Source of the DNA: Sthenelais limicola
Taxonomy: Eukaryota; Annelida; Polychaeta; Phyllodocida; Sigalionidae
Direction of reading: 5' to 3'
Assembly: GCA_942159475.1 (NCBI GenBank)
Contig: OW804097.1
Span: forward strand, 114,328,582-114,392,581
DNA length: 64,000 bases
Position 1 is the first letter of the stretch, and each line of letters begins with the position of its first letter. The notes beneath the pieces were generated by a model, which made no database searches, was not told the DNA's origin, and was given only the letters and a program-made list of their open reading frames with translations. Shown here piece by piece: positions 11,477-22,565 of this stretch. Made by a program: the position numbers and the translations under genes.

Positions 11477-11847
11477 GGGTGAAGTCACCAGAAAATGTAC
11501 AATACAGCCTCACCAATCCTCTATGGTCCTGGGTATGACCATAAAGTGCCTTTCTGTCTCTTTTCTGTCTCTCTCTCCCTTCTTCTCTGTCTCTATTTCC
11601 TGGGGTTGACCATAAAGTGCCTCCCTCTCAGCTCTCCCACCCTTGACATAACCATATTAAATGTATTGATAAGGGCGTAAAGCAACCAATCCCACTCACT
11701 CACTCACTCACTCCCTGTCAAATAATACAAATTTCAGACGAAAATAAAGTTCAAAATACAGTTCAACCTAACCAAACAGATTGCTAGAATCAATGCAATG
11801 CGAAATATTGGTGAAGTTGGATTGTACATTTTCTGAAAATCTGACCC
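11477..11847 (-). mobile_element. R1 element carrying an R4 insertion
   Basis: GGGTGAAGTCACCAGAAAAT to TTTTCTGAAAATCTGACCC. An R4 copy splits it after CACCAATCCT. A further internal deletion joins CAATGCGAAATATT to GGTGAAGTTGGATTGTACAT. Confidence 0.88.
11523..11716 (+). mobile_element. R4 retroposon-like element nested in R1
   Basis: Runs from GGTCCTGGGTATGACCATAA through pyrimidine-rich sequence to GGGCGTAAAGCAACCAATCC and (CACT)n. The R1 host resumes immediately after it. Confidence 0.85.
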
Positions 11848-11939
11848 AAATAGCAGTAACATGTTCGTGTATAATTAACTTTCAGTCCTCTCACATTTCA
11901 AGAAACCAGTCAGCCACGCGTTCAAACAAACATCCCTCG

Positions 11940-12050
11940 CTGTCTCCACTCAACAATCTCTATTTCCCCTTCCCTCCCTCCCCCTCCCTCCCCTCCCTCC
12001 CCCACTCCCTCCCCACTTCCCCTTCCCCCCCCCCCCCCCACCGTCTCCCC
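11940..12050. repeat. C-rich low-complexity tract
   Basis: (CCCTCC)-like sequence with a run of about 13 C near 12026. Confidence 0.9.
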
Positions 12051-12249
12051 TGATATTTAACAACTCGCTGCTTCCTCTTAACTTCCTATTTTCACTTGAA
12101 ATCGATGTCAAATTTGAACAGAATGGGAAGCAAAGATTTCCCTTGAGTTGGAGGAAGAGAAAAGTTGTGATTGAGCTGGAGTAGACAGGGGCACTTTGTT
12201 TGAACCTGTCTAGTGCATATTATACAATGAGACCAATCTTGTAGTTGAT

Positions 12250-12484
12250 GGGTTAGATTTTCAGAAAATGTACAATTGGCAGCTCTACACATTTAGTTAA
12301 ATCTGGTATATTATGCTGAACAATTATGAATACCGGTTATATCTCGATACATTTGGTATTGTGTTGGTTTAAAATATCTGTTCTGTTATGTTAAACGGTA
12401 TTTTGAACCTTGTTTTCGTCTTTATTGAGGGTTATTTGAGAGGATTGGTGAAGGTGAATTGTACATTTTCTGACGATCTGACCC
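12250..12484 (+). mobile_element. R1 element, full length
   Basis: GGGTTAGATTTTCAGAAAAT to TTTTCTGACGATCTGACCC. Confidence 0.92.
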
Positions 12485-12639
12485 ATATGTGAATAAATGC
12501 ATACACCTACCTGTGACAGGGCTATGATGTTGATTTTGGTAAAAAAAAAATTAAAACTTTTATTCAACATGATTTGAGTGATTTGATTTACCTGCCACCA
12601 ATTAAGCTGTACGAGTAGTAGTCTTGATCAGCATCCAGT

Positions 12640-12690
12640 GGGTAAAGTCGCCAGAAAATGTACAATTCACCTTCCTCAATTCTCTGAAAA
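12640..12690 (-). mobile_element. R1 terminal fragment
   Basis: GGGTAAAGTCGCCAGAAAAT to TTCCTCAATTCTCTGAAA only. Confidence 0.75.
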
Positions 12691-12930
12691 ATTAGATGCT
12701 GTATCCCTGCACTGCCCCTACATGTGCCCACAGTGCCCTGCCCTGCCCCTAGCGGCCGCCATGTTCTCGACTGAATGACAAGCAGGAGAAACCAATTATT
12801 CTGCCACCAGGGGACGCTGTCAGCAGCCACGGATCTTCTCGAGATCTCTCTCGTCGGATCTCACAAAAAAACTTTCTATATTTGTGGATGATTGGATGAG
12901 GTTGATGATGATGGGGTTTAGGGGTTGAGT

Positions 12931-13320
12931 GGTGTCAGATCTTCAGAAAATGTACGATCAGTATATCTATATATTTAGTAAATTCTTAAAATTTAGTAGA
13001 CGGAGGAGGTCTCGCTGTATATTGGGTAGGCTGGCTTATCCAAATGATGTAATGATCGAGAGAGCATAATAAACTTGATCTTGTTGTTTTATTCAGTATT
13101 CTCGAGCTTTCGGGCGACTTGCCCTTCTTCAGGAGTTTGTGTTCTTAAAATCTAGACTGAAAAATGGTCAATACTATGTATATCTGGGTATATTTGATAT
13201 TGTATTGATTCAAACACTCTGTTTGGTTATGTTGAACTGCATCTTAATCCTCATTTTTAATCTTTGGTTATTTGGTAAGATTGGTGACGGTGAATTGTAC
13301 ATTTTCTGGCAATTTTACCC
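12931..13320 (+). mobile_element. R1 element carrying a 145-bp insertion
   Basis: Left end GGTGTCAGATCTTCAGAAAA, right end TTTTCTGGCAATTTTACCC. Interrupted at 12997-13141. Confidence 0.87.
12997..13141 (-). mobile_element. Short insertion with Penelope-like tail motif
   Basis: Bounded by 14-bp direct repeats TTCTTAAAATYTAG (12983-12996 and 13142-13155), so it is a retroposed insertion. On the minus strand it reads CTGAAGAAGGGCAAGTCGCC then CGAAAG (13108-13132). This is a CTGANGA / short stem / GAAA arrangement that recalls the ends of Penelope-like elements and the hammerhead core. No protein is encoded. Confidence 0.5.
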
Positions 13321-13426
13321 AGGGGTATGACGGAAGCATGGGATCACTGCCAGGCTATGGGTATAGATGTTATAAGTACAAGTCTGCCTTTGTCCTGGGT
13401 CTAGGAAATCAACCTCCCGTGTCACA

Positions 13427-13845
13427 TATGTGATGTGTTACAGGAAAATGAGTCATAAGTCGCAAAAAATATATTTTGAGATACCATTATATATGAAAAG
13501 ATGAGATCAAGCGGATTCCAATGGTAGTAAACAGTCTTATAATCTAACAAGTAGTTCTAGATTTTGAGTTTGATATTTTCATTTTTTGAAAGAAAAAAAT
13601 TTCAATATTTCTTGTGGGCAATAAACAGTAAAGTAACTAAATGTAGTCCATATATAAGGAACTTTAACACGAAAAGATATATTACATTCATCGTCCTGAA
13701 ATTTGATACATAAATCGATATAACTGTAAGTGATAAACTCTCCAAAAATCAGAACATTCCAATAAAGTCATCTTGTGAAATAAATACTTTGAAAAATACC
13801 ATTTTTGCGACTTGTGACTCATTTCCCTAAAACATATCACATATC
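13427..13845 (+). mobile_element. R2 element, full length
   Basis: TGTGATGTGTTACAGGAAAA at the left, CTAAAACATATCACATA at the right; about 40-bp inverted ends including GAGTCATAAGTCGCAAAA. Flanked by TA. Confidence 0.93.
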
Positions 13846-14073
13846 AGAATCTTCATCTAAGCTAGAGCACTGAGGGATTCATAGTGACAGTATAATAGCT
13901 GTTTACAATTCAGTGAACACTATATACCTATACATCAGGGGATTTGTCTATAGTTGTATCTGATTTAACACTTTCTTGTGGCACAAATCCAGCAGTCATA
14001 TTACATCCCAATGGTAATAGACTAGTCGACTGAAAATAAAAGGATAGATACAAAAGGGAGAATCCAGATTTCT

Positions 14074-14665
14074 GGGTGAAGTCATCAGAAAATGTACAAT
14101 TCACTTTCAGCAATCCCCTCAAATAACCCAAATTTCAGACGGAAATGAAATTCAAAATACAGTTCAACCTAACCAAACAGATTGCTTGAATCAATGCAAT
14201 GCCGAATATACCTGAATTTACCTAGTATTGACCAAATAGGGAGCATAAGTAGTCCAAGGCAGCGATTTTTTGAGTTGCACTACTCTAGCATTTTCATGAC
14301 AACATGTGGACATGTCGCGCAAAGCTCCCATAGCCCCACCAACGTGGAGACAAATACTCTCTGTTCATTTATCATATAGTTTTATGATTTCTAACTTACA
14401 TATATCCATCTTTAGAGGCAAACGATTATAACTATAGTCTCCATAATCGTTAAACCTTTAATGGGGCAGTGTATAGAGTGATTATTCATCTCCCCAATGC
14501 TAACCCTATGGAGATCTGGTCCACACATCAGTACAACTACGCGACTCATTTTCGTTAATTCGCACCCCACCGCCATGACACTTACGCGCCCTATTGCAGA
14601 CTAATTTAGCAGAATTTACTAAATGTGTACAGCTACCAATTGTACAAATTCTGAAAATCTGACCC
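14074..14665 (-). mobile_element. R1 element carrying R9
   Basis: GGGTGAAGTCATCAGAAAAT to AATTCTGAAAATCTGACCC. Split at a TA by the 353-bp R9 element. Confidence 0.9.
14239..14591. mobile_element. R9 inverted-repeat element nested in R1
   Basis: Ends GGGAGCATAAGTAGTCC and (reverse complement) GGGCGCGTAAGTGTCAT, roughly 12 of 16 matching. A TA lies on each side (14237-14238, 14592-14593), and removing it restores R1. Non-coding. Only copy seen. Confidence 0.8.
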
Positions 14666-14862
14666 ATTTACCCAGTAAAATCATCCCCTCATCCCCAGTT
14701 CATAATCAGGAGCCCTTCATGGACTCCTCATCATGATGAGATGGAGTGGTGATATCAATCTGATAGCGTGGAGGAGTCGGATGGTGAGGATTCATTATTT
14801 TGTTAACCTAACAGTGAGAATCTAGTATATCTTGGGACTTGTTGCAGAAATACTCACCTAAA

Positions 14863-15250
14863 ATGTAATGTGTTCCGGGAAAATGAGTTACAAGTCACAA
14901 AATTGCTATTTCAAAGTCATTTATTCACAAGATTTTCTTGTGAGAATGTTCCAATTTTTGGGTTGCTTAGCGCTGTCTGTAGTATAAATACATTAACCAA
15001 ATTTCACGGCAGTGTATTAAATATATATATGCATGCATTTGTAAGGTCATCCTATAGAGTATATTTTGCTACCTTACTAGTAACTGCCAACCCAGAATTA
15101 CCGCAAACTTTTTTTTTCAAAAATGAAAAACTTAATATCAAACTTTAAACATAAAAGTACTTATTAGGTATCCCAATGTTTACCTTCATTAGAATCCTCT
15201 TGATCTCATCTTTTTAAATATGGTGATATCTCAAAATCCATTTTTGAAAC
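14863..15250 (+). mobile_element. R2 element, right end lost
   Basis: ATGTAATGTGTTCCGGGAAA start and full interior to ATCTCAAAATCCATTTTTG; the terminal ~35 bp are missing. Confidence 0.87.
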
Positions 15251-15525
15251 CAATGCAAACAAATGCTGATTCCTAAACTAACTGTCCTTGTTTAGCTTAG
15301 ACATTCCTTCTGTAGGAATGGAAGGTGTCTGTATAGCAAATTCCTCCCCTAAATGTTCCTTGCCAGCAGAAGGAAAGGAAATATTAAATAAGGAGTTGGT
15401 CTACAATGGGCCCCTAGCCCCGGTTGCTCAGGAAAGTGATATTCTTATGGCAATTCCTTCCCCTGTAGGAAGGGAAAAAGTTCTACCCTAACAAGTGAAA
15501 AGTCAATCCTTTTCCTTCTTCACAT

Positions 15526-15762
15526 GGGTGAAATCCCCAGAAGATGTACAATTCGCCTCCACCAATCCTCTCAAATAACCCGAATTTAACACAAAAATAA
15601 ACTTCAAAATACAGTTCAACCTAACCAAACAGATATTGCTAGAATCACTGCAATGCTAAATATACACGAATTTACCTAGTATTGACCAATTTGCAGCCTA
15701 ATTTAGCAGAATTTACTAGATGTTTACTGCTACAAATTGTACATTTTCTAAAAATCTGACCC
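15526..15762 (-). mobile_element. R1 element, full length
   Basis: GGGTGAAATCCCCAGAAGAT to TTTTCTAAAAATCTGACC. Confidence 0.92.
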
Positions 15763-15856
15763 AGGTGTGAAATTTCCAGCTGGTATGAATAGCCTATGCA
15801 CTCAATGATGGGTAGTACATTAGTATTCCCACCCATCAAAGAAAGGGATAAAGGAG

Positions 15857-15993
15857 TAGTTATATCAAGGGCGGGAGAGCTGAGAGGGAGGCAGTTTATG
15901 ATTTTACCCAGGAAATAGAGATAGAGAAGAAGGAGAGGGAGAGACAGAGAAAAAGAGATAGAAAGGCACTTTATGGTCTTACCCAGGACCATG
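15857..15993 (-). mobile_element. R4 element
   Basis: GTTATATCAAGGGCGGGAGA to TCTTACCCAGGACC. GTAGT occurs on both flanks. The (TGAG)n head is absent. Confidence 0.82.
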
Positions 15994-16175
15994 TGTAGTC
16001 CTGGATTCGCACAGATACTTCCTATTACAGTTTGTGCAACAGACCCCTGGAATCTATTACCTGCAGTAATAAGCCTGGGATAGCCTTACCAGGTGATGTG
16101 CACTGACTGATGGGTAGGGTACAGGCATGGGGGAGGCCTTACAAGGTGGAGCCGTCAACAACATCGCTTTATTAT

Positions 16176-16412
16176 GTGGATCAGATCGTCAGAAAATGTA
16201 CAATTCACCTTCACCAATCCTCTCAAATAACCCAAATTTAACACAAAAATAAAGTTCAAAATTCAATTCAACCTAACCTAACAGATTGATAGAATCAATA
16301 CAATGCCAAATACACACGAATTTACCTAGTATTGACCAGATTGCAGCCTAATTTAACAGAATTTACTAAATGTGCACAGCTGGCAATTGTACATTTTCTG
16401 ACAATCTTACCC
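16176..16412 (-). mobile_element. R1 element, full length
   Basis: Degenerate GTGGATCAGATCGTCAGAAA start; TTTTCTGACAATCTTACCC end. Confidence 0.9.
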
Positions 16413-16661
16413 ATATATGGAAAGTTGGTGTGGCATTTATTATATAATCTGTTATACTGATATCAATAGATCATTTATTGCTATCACTATCATCTTGAGT
16501 TACTGATATCACTAAACCATACATGTGATGAACAAGAGAGGATCAAGCAGGAGGATCTACAACAAGTAAAAGGATCAACAGCCTTAGTTTATTACATGCT
16601 TTATGATACATAAATGAGTTATTGATGTCAGTGAATAGTTACAGCTGGAAGATGGAAGTGT

Positions 16662-16909
16662 AGGTCCCCAAAAAATGTACAATTTTCTGAAATAACGCAA
16701 ATTTCAGACGAAAATAAAGTTTAAAACACAGTTCAACCTAACCAAACAGATTGCTAGAATCAATGCAATGACAAATATACTCAAAAATTCTAAATTTTAA
16801 TTCAACTTCGATCGTAAGTCTCTAAAAATTTCAAAATTTGCAGCCTAATGTAGCAGAATTTACTAACTGTGTACAGCTGCCAATTGTCCATTTTCTGAAA
16901 ATCAGACCC
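16662..16909 (-). mobile_element. R1 element with small insertion
   Basis: AGGTCCCCAAAAAATGTACA start, TTTTCTGAAAATCAGACCC end. About 40 extra bases around 16785-16830 disturb the interior. Confidence 0.87.
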
Positions 16910-17149
16910 TAGAATCTTTATCATTATATTTCATTATATAATTATAACGTTATTAGCTGTTTGAATAAAGAAAAGTCTTCCATCATAGATGCTGTAGCCG
17001 GAAGTGCCATTCTCATCTTACACTAATCAAATATAAAAACTGCTGATCTAATAATGCTGGGATGCAATTACATTGGATTTCAATAGACAATTATTGCCTC
17101 TATTTTTGTACATTCATTAAACTGCCTGGCGTATGTCAATATCTCTATC

Positions 17150-17180
17150 GCCTCCTCTCCCCCCCCCCCCCCCCCCCCCC
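17150..17180. repeat. Poly-C run
   Basis: About 20 consecutive C bases from 17160. Confidence 0.95.
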
Positions 17181-17199
17181 GGCCGACACACATCATTAC

Positions 17200-17705
17200 C
17201 TCCATGCACTTTTCTCTCTCTCTCTCTCTCCCTTCTTCTCTATCTCTATTTCCTGGGTATGACCATACAGTGCCTTTCTGTCTCTTTACTCTGTCCCTCT
17301 CTCCCTTCTTCTCTACCTTTATTTCCTGGGTAAGACCATAAAGTGCCTTTCTGTCTCTTTACTCTGTCCCTCTCTCCCTTCTTCTCTACCTTTATTTCCT
17401 GGGTAAGACCATAAAGTGCCTTTCTGTCTCTTTTTCTCTGTCTCTCTCTCCCTTCTTCTCTACCTTTTTTTCCTGGGTAAGACCATAAAGTGCCTTTCTG
17501 TCTCTTTTCTCTGTCTCTGTCTCCCTACTTCTCTATCTCTATTTCCTGGGTAAGACCATAAAGTGCCTTTCTGTCTCTTTTCTCTGTCTCTGTCTCCCTT
17601 CTTCTCTATCTCTATTTCCTGGGTATGATCATAAACTGCCTCCCTATCAGCTTTCCCGCCCTTGATATAACCTTCAATGTGTTGATAAGGGTGTTAACTA
17701 GATCT
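17200..17705 (+). repeat. R4 element with tandemly expanded internal unit
   Basis: A ~72-bp unit (CCTGGGTAAGACCATAAAGT ... CTTCTCTACCTTTATTT) is repeated about five times, then the normal R4 end follows (CCCGCCCTTGATATAACC ... TTGATAAGGG). It is followed by an inverted R4 at 17726, giving a potential foldback. Confidence 0.88.
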
Positions 17706-17725
17706 ACATTTCCTGCCCGCTCTGA

Positions 17726-17882
17726 GTGAGTGTGAGTGAGATTTTATATGGTTATATCAAGGGCGGGAGAGCTGAGAGGGAGGCGGTTTATGATCATACC
17801 CAGGAGATAGAGATAGAGAAGAAGGGAGAGACAGACAGAGAAAAGAGACAGAAAGGCACTGTATCGTCTTACCCAGGACTCA
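17726..17882 (-). mobile_element. R4 element with target-site duplication
   Basis: 157-bp unit beginning GTGAGTGTGAGTGAG and ending TCTTACCCAGGACTCA. Flanked by the 11-bp direct repeat GCCCGCTCTGA (17715-17725, 17883-17893). This defines R4 as an independently inserted retroposon-like unit. No tRNA-type A/B box was recognised. Confidence 0.88.
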
Positions 17883-17893
17883 GCCCGCTCTGA

Positions 17894-18319
17894 ACTCTGT
17901 TCCATAAGTGGTTAATATGAGTAAATTTGGTAAGTTTAATTTTGTTACAATAACTGAGATTGTAGCGTTAATTGATATTGTAGCTGTAATGTGGGTTATG
18001 TGCTCACATTAATGGAGGAGTGCTTACTGAGCCGGGATCAGGTCTTACTCTAGGGAGCATTCATTATCTCACAACACTTATGTAACTGATCCCATCATAA
18101 CATGGGCCGCTCCCCAACTATAGATTCACTCTCTATTTAATTGGATCTAAACCTGGCAGACTCTCTTTGTCTTAAGGGAGTGTTGCACCAATGTGTGTTT
18201 ACCTTAAGCCAGACATCCACTACCACGTAAAACCTAATGTCAAAACTTCCAAGGGGAAGATTGTGACATTTGAACTAAGGTGTATTTCATTGATGCTAAG
18301 GCCTCTTCTTTCATGGAAA
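17894..18319. other. Stretch without recognised element
   Basis: Unassigned sequence between R4 and the minisatellite. Confidence 0.45.
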
Positions 18320-18932
18320 ACATGAGATTTGAGGTGAGGTTTGACATGAGATTTGAGGTGAGGTTTGACATGAGGTTTGATGTGAGGTTTGATGTGAGGT
18401 TTGATGTGAGGTTTGATATGAGGTTTGATATGAGGTTAGACATGAGGTTAGACATGAGGTTTGATGTAAGTTTTTCATGAGGTTTGATGTGAGGTTTGAT
18501 GTGAGGTTTGATGTGAGGTTTGATATGAGGTTTGATGTGAGGTTTGATGTGAGGTTTGATATGAGGTTTGACATGAGGTTTGATGTGAGGTTTGATGTGA
18601 GGTTTGATATGAGGTTTGATATGAGGTTTGACATGAGGTTTGATGTGAGGTTTGATGTGAGGTTTGATATGAGATTTGATATGAGATTTGATGTAAGGTT
18701 TGACATGAGGTTTGACATGAGGTTTGACATGAGGTTTGACATGAGGTTTGATGTGAGGTTTGATGTGAGGTTTGACATGAGGTTTGACATGAGGTTTGAC
18801 ATGAGGTTTGATGTGAGGTTTAACATGAATTTGACATGAGGTTTGACATGAGGTTTGATGTGAGGTTTAACATGAAATTGACATGAGGTTTGACATGAGG
18901 TTTGATGTGAGGTTTGATATGAGATTTGACCC
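18320..18932. repeat. 12-bp minisatellite, about 50 units
   Basis: Unit RTGAGGTTTGAY, repeated with ATG/GTG and GAT/GAC alternation and a few 11-bp or broken units (e.g. near 18470 and 18828). Because 12 is divisible by 3, both strands stay open and translate as MRFDVRFD and SNLTSNLM repeats. These are not credible proteins. Confidence 0.95.
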
Positions 18933-19117
18933 TTCCACATAGTCTCTATGATTTTAACGTGTCTTAATTTACCGTTTCTGCAGTAGAAAGGATATGGGTG
19001 ACATGTTGCTTGATTATAACATGTCATCTATATTTCTATCATTCTGCTCTTAGATTTCAAAATCCATGTTTACACATTCAATTGTTACTTGTCAATAAAA
19101 ATATCTAACTAAACAGA

Positions 19118-19252
19118 TAAAAGTACTTATTAGATGTCCTTAATGTTTACATTCATAGGAATCGGCTTGGTCTCATCTCTTAAATCATGGTGATATCTCA
19201 AAATCAATATTTTGCGACTTATGACTCATTTTCCTGAAGCGGATCACATATA
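19118..19252 (+). mobile_element. R2 right-end fragment
   Basis: AAAGTACTTATTAGATGTCC to ATTTTGCGACTTATGACTCA and CCTGAAGCGGATCACATA. Confidence 0.85.
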
Positions 19253-19921
19253 TCTGAGAAGTTATTTCAGGAGGTTTATGCATCAAATATATCTTTTACA
19301 TCGTTTCTCCTGTTTTATAATTGTACTTTTCTGATTTGTAGGTGAGTTACCCATGATGAGTGAGATCAAAAAGGTAAAATTTACAAATATTGATGAAGTT
19401 TGAGGCAACTTGACCAACATTAGCGGCCCTTTTCTCACTGTATTTTGTGGGGAACTTCCACGATATGAATGGAGTTTCTGATGTTTTGCCAGAGGAGCCA
19501 TCCAGACAGCGTGCAAACCTAGAAGTCCTGCATTGGCATTTTATAGCAATAGATTGCAGATGCGAGATATATTGTTATGTTTGATTTGAATCATTAAATC
19601 ACCTGCAGCTAATAAAAGTGCTTCAGGCTAATGAAAGTGTGTTAGGCCAAAAGTCTTTAGGCCATAGGTCATAGGCCATAGAATATTCACTAATATCTTC
19701 AGATCTGGGGCTCAGTTGTCATTTAAACTCACACATTTAGTTGTTGATGTCATTCCCTTTCAATTGGTGAAAGAACTAGATAGGCTAAGAACGAATTAAG
19801 CTGGAAAAGTGATTTTTTTTTTGGGGGGGGGGGGGCGAAAATTGTTTCCGAATGGGGCCACGTCTCGTTATTCCTAGAATCTATAATACTGAGAATAACG
19901 TCCTGGTGGCGTAATGTATTT
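19253..19921. other. Stretch without recognised element
   Basis: A T/G homopolymer pair near 19813-19834 and a GGCCATAGGTCATAGGCCATAG string (19668-19680) are visible. No gene. Confidence 0.45.
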
Positions 19922-20150
19922 GGGTCAGATTTTCCGAAAATGTACAATTGGCAGCTGTACACATTTTGTAAATTCTGTAAATTAAGCTGCAATTTGGTCA
20001 GTACTTGGTAAATGTGGGTATATTTGGCATTGCATTGATTCTAGCAATCTGTTTGGTTAGGTTGAACTGTATTTTGAACTTTTCGTCTAAAATTTGGGTT
20101 ATTTGAGGGGATTGGTGGAAGTGAATTGTACATTTTCTGACGATCTCACC
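19922..20150 (+). mobile_element. R1 element, full length
   Basis: GGGTCAGATTTTCCGAAAAT to TTTTCTGACGATCTCACC. Confidence 0.92.
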
Positions 20151-21718
20151 TATTAAATTGCAGAATAAACCATTTAGAGCACACAGAACAGTGCAAACTG
20201 ATGCTGTAAGTTCTATTAGGATTTATCAGGCTTTATTTTGTATTTATTTTCATAATTTCTCTTTACACTTACATATAAAAGTGGATCAGGTGGAAACAAA
20301 CTGCTTGTTATTTCCCTGCAAACATTTCCGAACCGTTTAACAATCCATAACCCCGATCCCAGGCGTGCAGCTGTGACCTCCTCTTGGTAACATTATTTAA
20401 GTAAAGGCATAAAGATGCATTATCCCTAAAAGCCCCTATTAGGTACAATAATGCACTTCGCTACCACTAAATCACTGGCCTATAAAATATACTTTTTCTT
20501 AGGTCTCCGGCCCAGTATACCCGGGTATTAGCGGTAGATTGAATAAGGCCTTTAAATAATTCCCTTTTCTTGCATTTTATCTGCTTTTTCTTCTCTTAAG
20601 AGATGGCATCTCACAGCGCATGGCGATTTCTCATGCGAGTTTTACAAAAAACCGATGTCTGCATTGGGGTTGATGTATGGGATTAGAATTATATAATCTA
20701 ATTAAATTAGCAAGCTTTCCACGTAAATCTTATCATAACATATAAAAATGATTTATATTTCCCACTAACTATTGTCATTTGAGATTGCTAATGGTTTTAC
20801 TTTGTTGATGAGCCAAATATCCAGTGTTGGCGTAGAGCCTATTGTATCAACATATTTTTAAATATTGTATTCAAATATTGTTTTACCCAGGTGTTACATG
20901 AACCTTTATAGAAATAAACCTTAGACCTTAGTAGAACAATTGCCAAACATTTTTTTCCCTGACTCTGTATTTCGCACAGAGCCACGATCAAGTACCTAGA
21001 TTACCCCCTGGAACCTGGCTTAGACAATTAATTTTGTTATTATTAAAGTCTTCGAATGTGATGAAATGAGATACTGTCAGGATCATGATTGATATATATA
21101 ATATATAGATGAATTAAACATGATTATATCACATCTATTAAATTATCTAGGATATATGTATTATAAAATATATATTCTATAAATGGGACTGTTCACTGAA
21201 AATAGTATAAAACACACTTCTGATTTTTTTCTGATTTCTTTTTTTTCAACAAAAGTTTAATGCGACCAAGCTTTTATCAAGTGAACCTAAAGTGTAATCC
21301 AAAGATATTATGAATGAAATAGAAAGACAGCTGTTGCGTCCAAAAGTAGACATATGTACTAATGATGAAATCCGTACAGACTTTTCCTTTGTGGTACAAG
21401 CTATTTCTCATATTACAAATTCTTTTCCAACTGCTAACTTCCTATGTTCGGGCAGATTTGACTATTTCCAGATCAAAAAGTTCCATGTCTGTGGCGATTT
21501 CTCCATGTCAGCCTCCTTTTCCACTATTTCCCTTAAATAATCACCACAGAAAAGTATGTCACGGCACCTTTTTCCTATGTCTCCTATTGTATGTCCTATT
21601 TCCCCTACATGAAAAGCCATGTCTGGCTCCTCTGATACCTATGTCAAGATTTGGTCTTTCTTTTCCAATCGATTTCCTCCCTGGTACACTCCTTTTCTAC
21701 CCATACAAAAGCAGACAT
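20151..21718. other. Longest stretch without recognised element
   Basis: 1.5 kb of AT-rich sequence. Two overlapping open frames of 76 and 120 codons near 21310-21724 have no recognisable domain and run into an R1 copy. I see no convincing exon. Confidence 0.45.
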
Positions 21719-21953
21719 GGGTAAGATTTTCAGATAATGTACAATTGGCAGCTGTACCCATTTAGTATATTCTGCTAAATTAGGCTGCAATTTGGTCAAT
21801 ATTATGTATATTCCTGTACATTTGGTATTGCATTGATTCTAGCAATCTGTTTGGTTAGGTTGAACTGTATTTTGAACTTTATTTTGGTCTGAAATTTGGG
21901 TTATTGGAGAGGATTGGTGAAGATGAATTGTACATTTTCTGAACATCTAACCC
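21719..21953 (+). mobile_element. R1 element, full length
   Basis: GGGTAAGATTTTCAGATAAT to TTTTCTGAACATCTAACCC. Confidence 0.92.
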
Positions 21954-22064
21954 ACATGGGTAGTGACTCAGTGTTATGTAACATTATCCACTACCCCTGA
22001 CTGTGGGCACACCAGCTATCTTTGTAGTGTAGCAGTGTTACATAACACATCCAATACATCTTCT

Positions 22065-22165
22065 CTTCCTTTCTCTTTCTCCCTCTCTCCCTCTCCCCTC
22101 CCGCTCACCCCCCCCTCCCCCGCTCACCCACCCTCCCTCTCCCTCTCACCCTCCTTCTCCCTCCC
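22065..22165. repeat. CT-rich tract
   Basis: (CTCTCCCTC)-like low complexity. Confidence 0.9.
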
Positions 22166-22211
22166 AGTCATGTTGGGGTAGGAATACATCATGGTACATT
22201 TGGGTGAAGAG

Positions 22212-22410
22212 GAGTGGATATTTGGAAAAGGAGTGGATATTCGGAAAAGGAAAAAGGATATTCCAAAAAGAAAAGGATATTCCAAAAAGGAAAAGTATAT
22301 TCCTAAAAGGGAAATGATAATCCGAAAAGGAAAAGGACATTGGCAAAAAGGAAAAGAAAGTTGACAAAAAGGTATTGGATATTCCAAAAAGAAAAGTCTT
22401 GGATATTTTT
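22212..22410. repeat. Degenerate ~20-bp tandem repeat
   Basis: Unit near GGATATTCCAAAAAGGAAAA, about nine imperfect copies, purine-rich. Confidence 0.85.
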
Positions 22411-22565
22411 TATTTTTCCTATTTCACGTTTATATCCTTTCAGATTGGGGACAAAACAACAGCCATGAAGAGATTACACCTAACAAAATCCTTCCTTTTG
22501 ATCTTCCATTGATATCTCATTATGCACCCTTACCCAAATGAAGGCCAAATCCTGTAGTAGGAATA

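Noticed and set aside
18311..19027. 238-codon minus-strand frame of SNLTSNLM repeats, and the + strand MRFDVRFD frames
   Set aside because: Produced by the 12-bp minisatellite, whose period is a multiple of 3; no non-repetitive coding sequence surrounds it.
21310..21724. Possible small protein genes in the 20.2-21.7 kb stretch
   Set aside because: Two overlapping frames in different phases, no domain, no splice or promoter context; the second runs to an R1 border.
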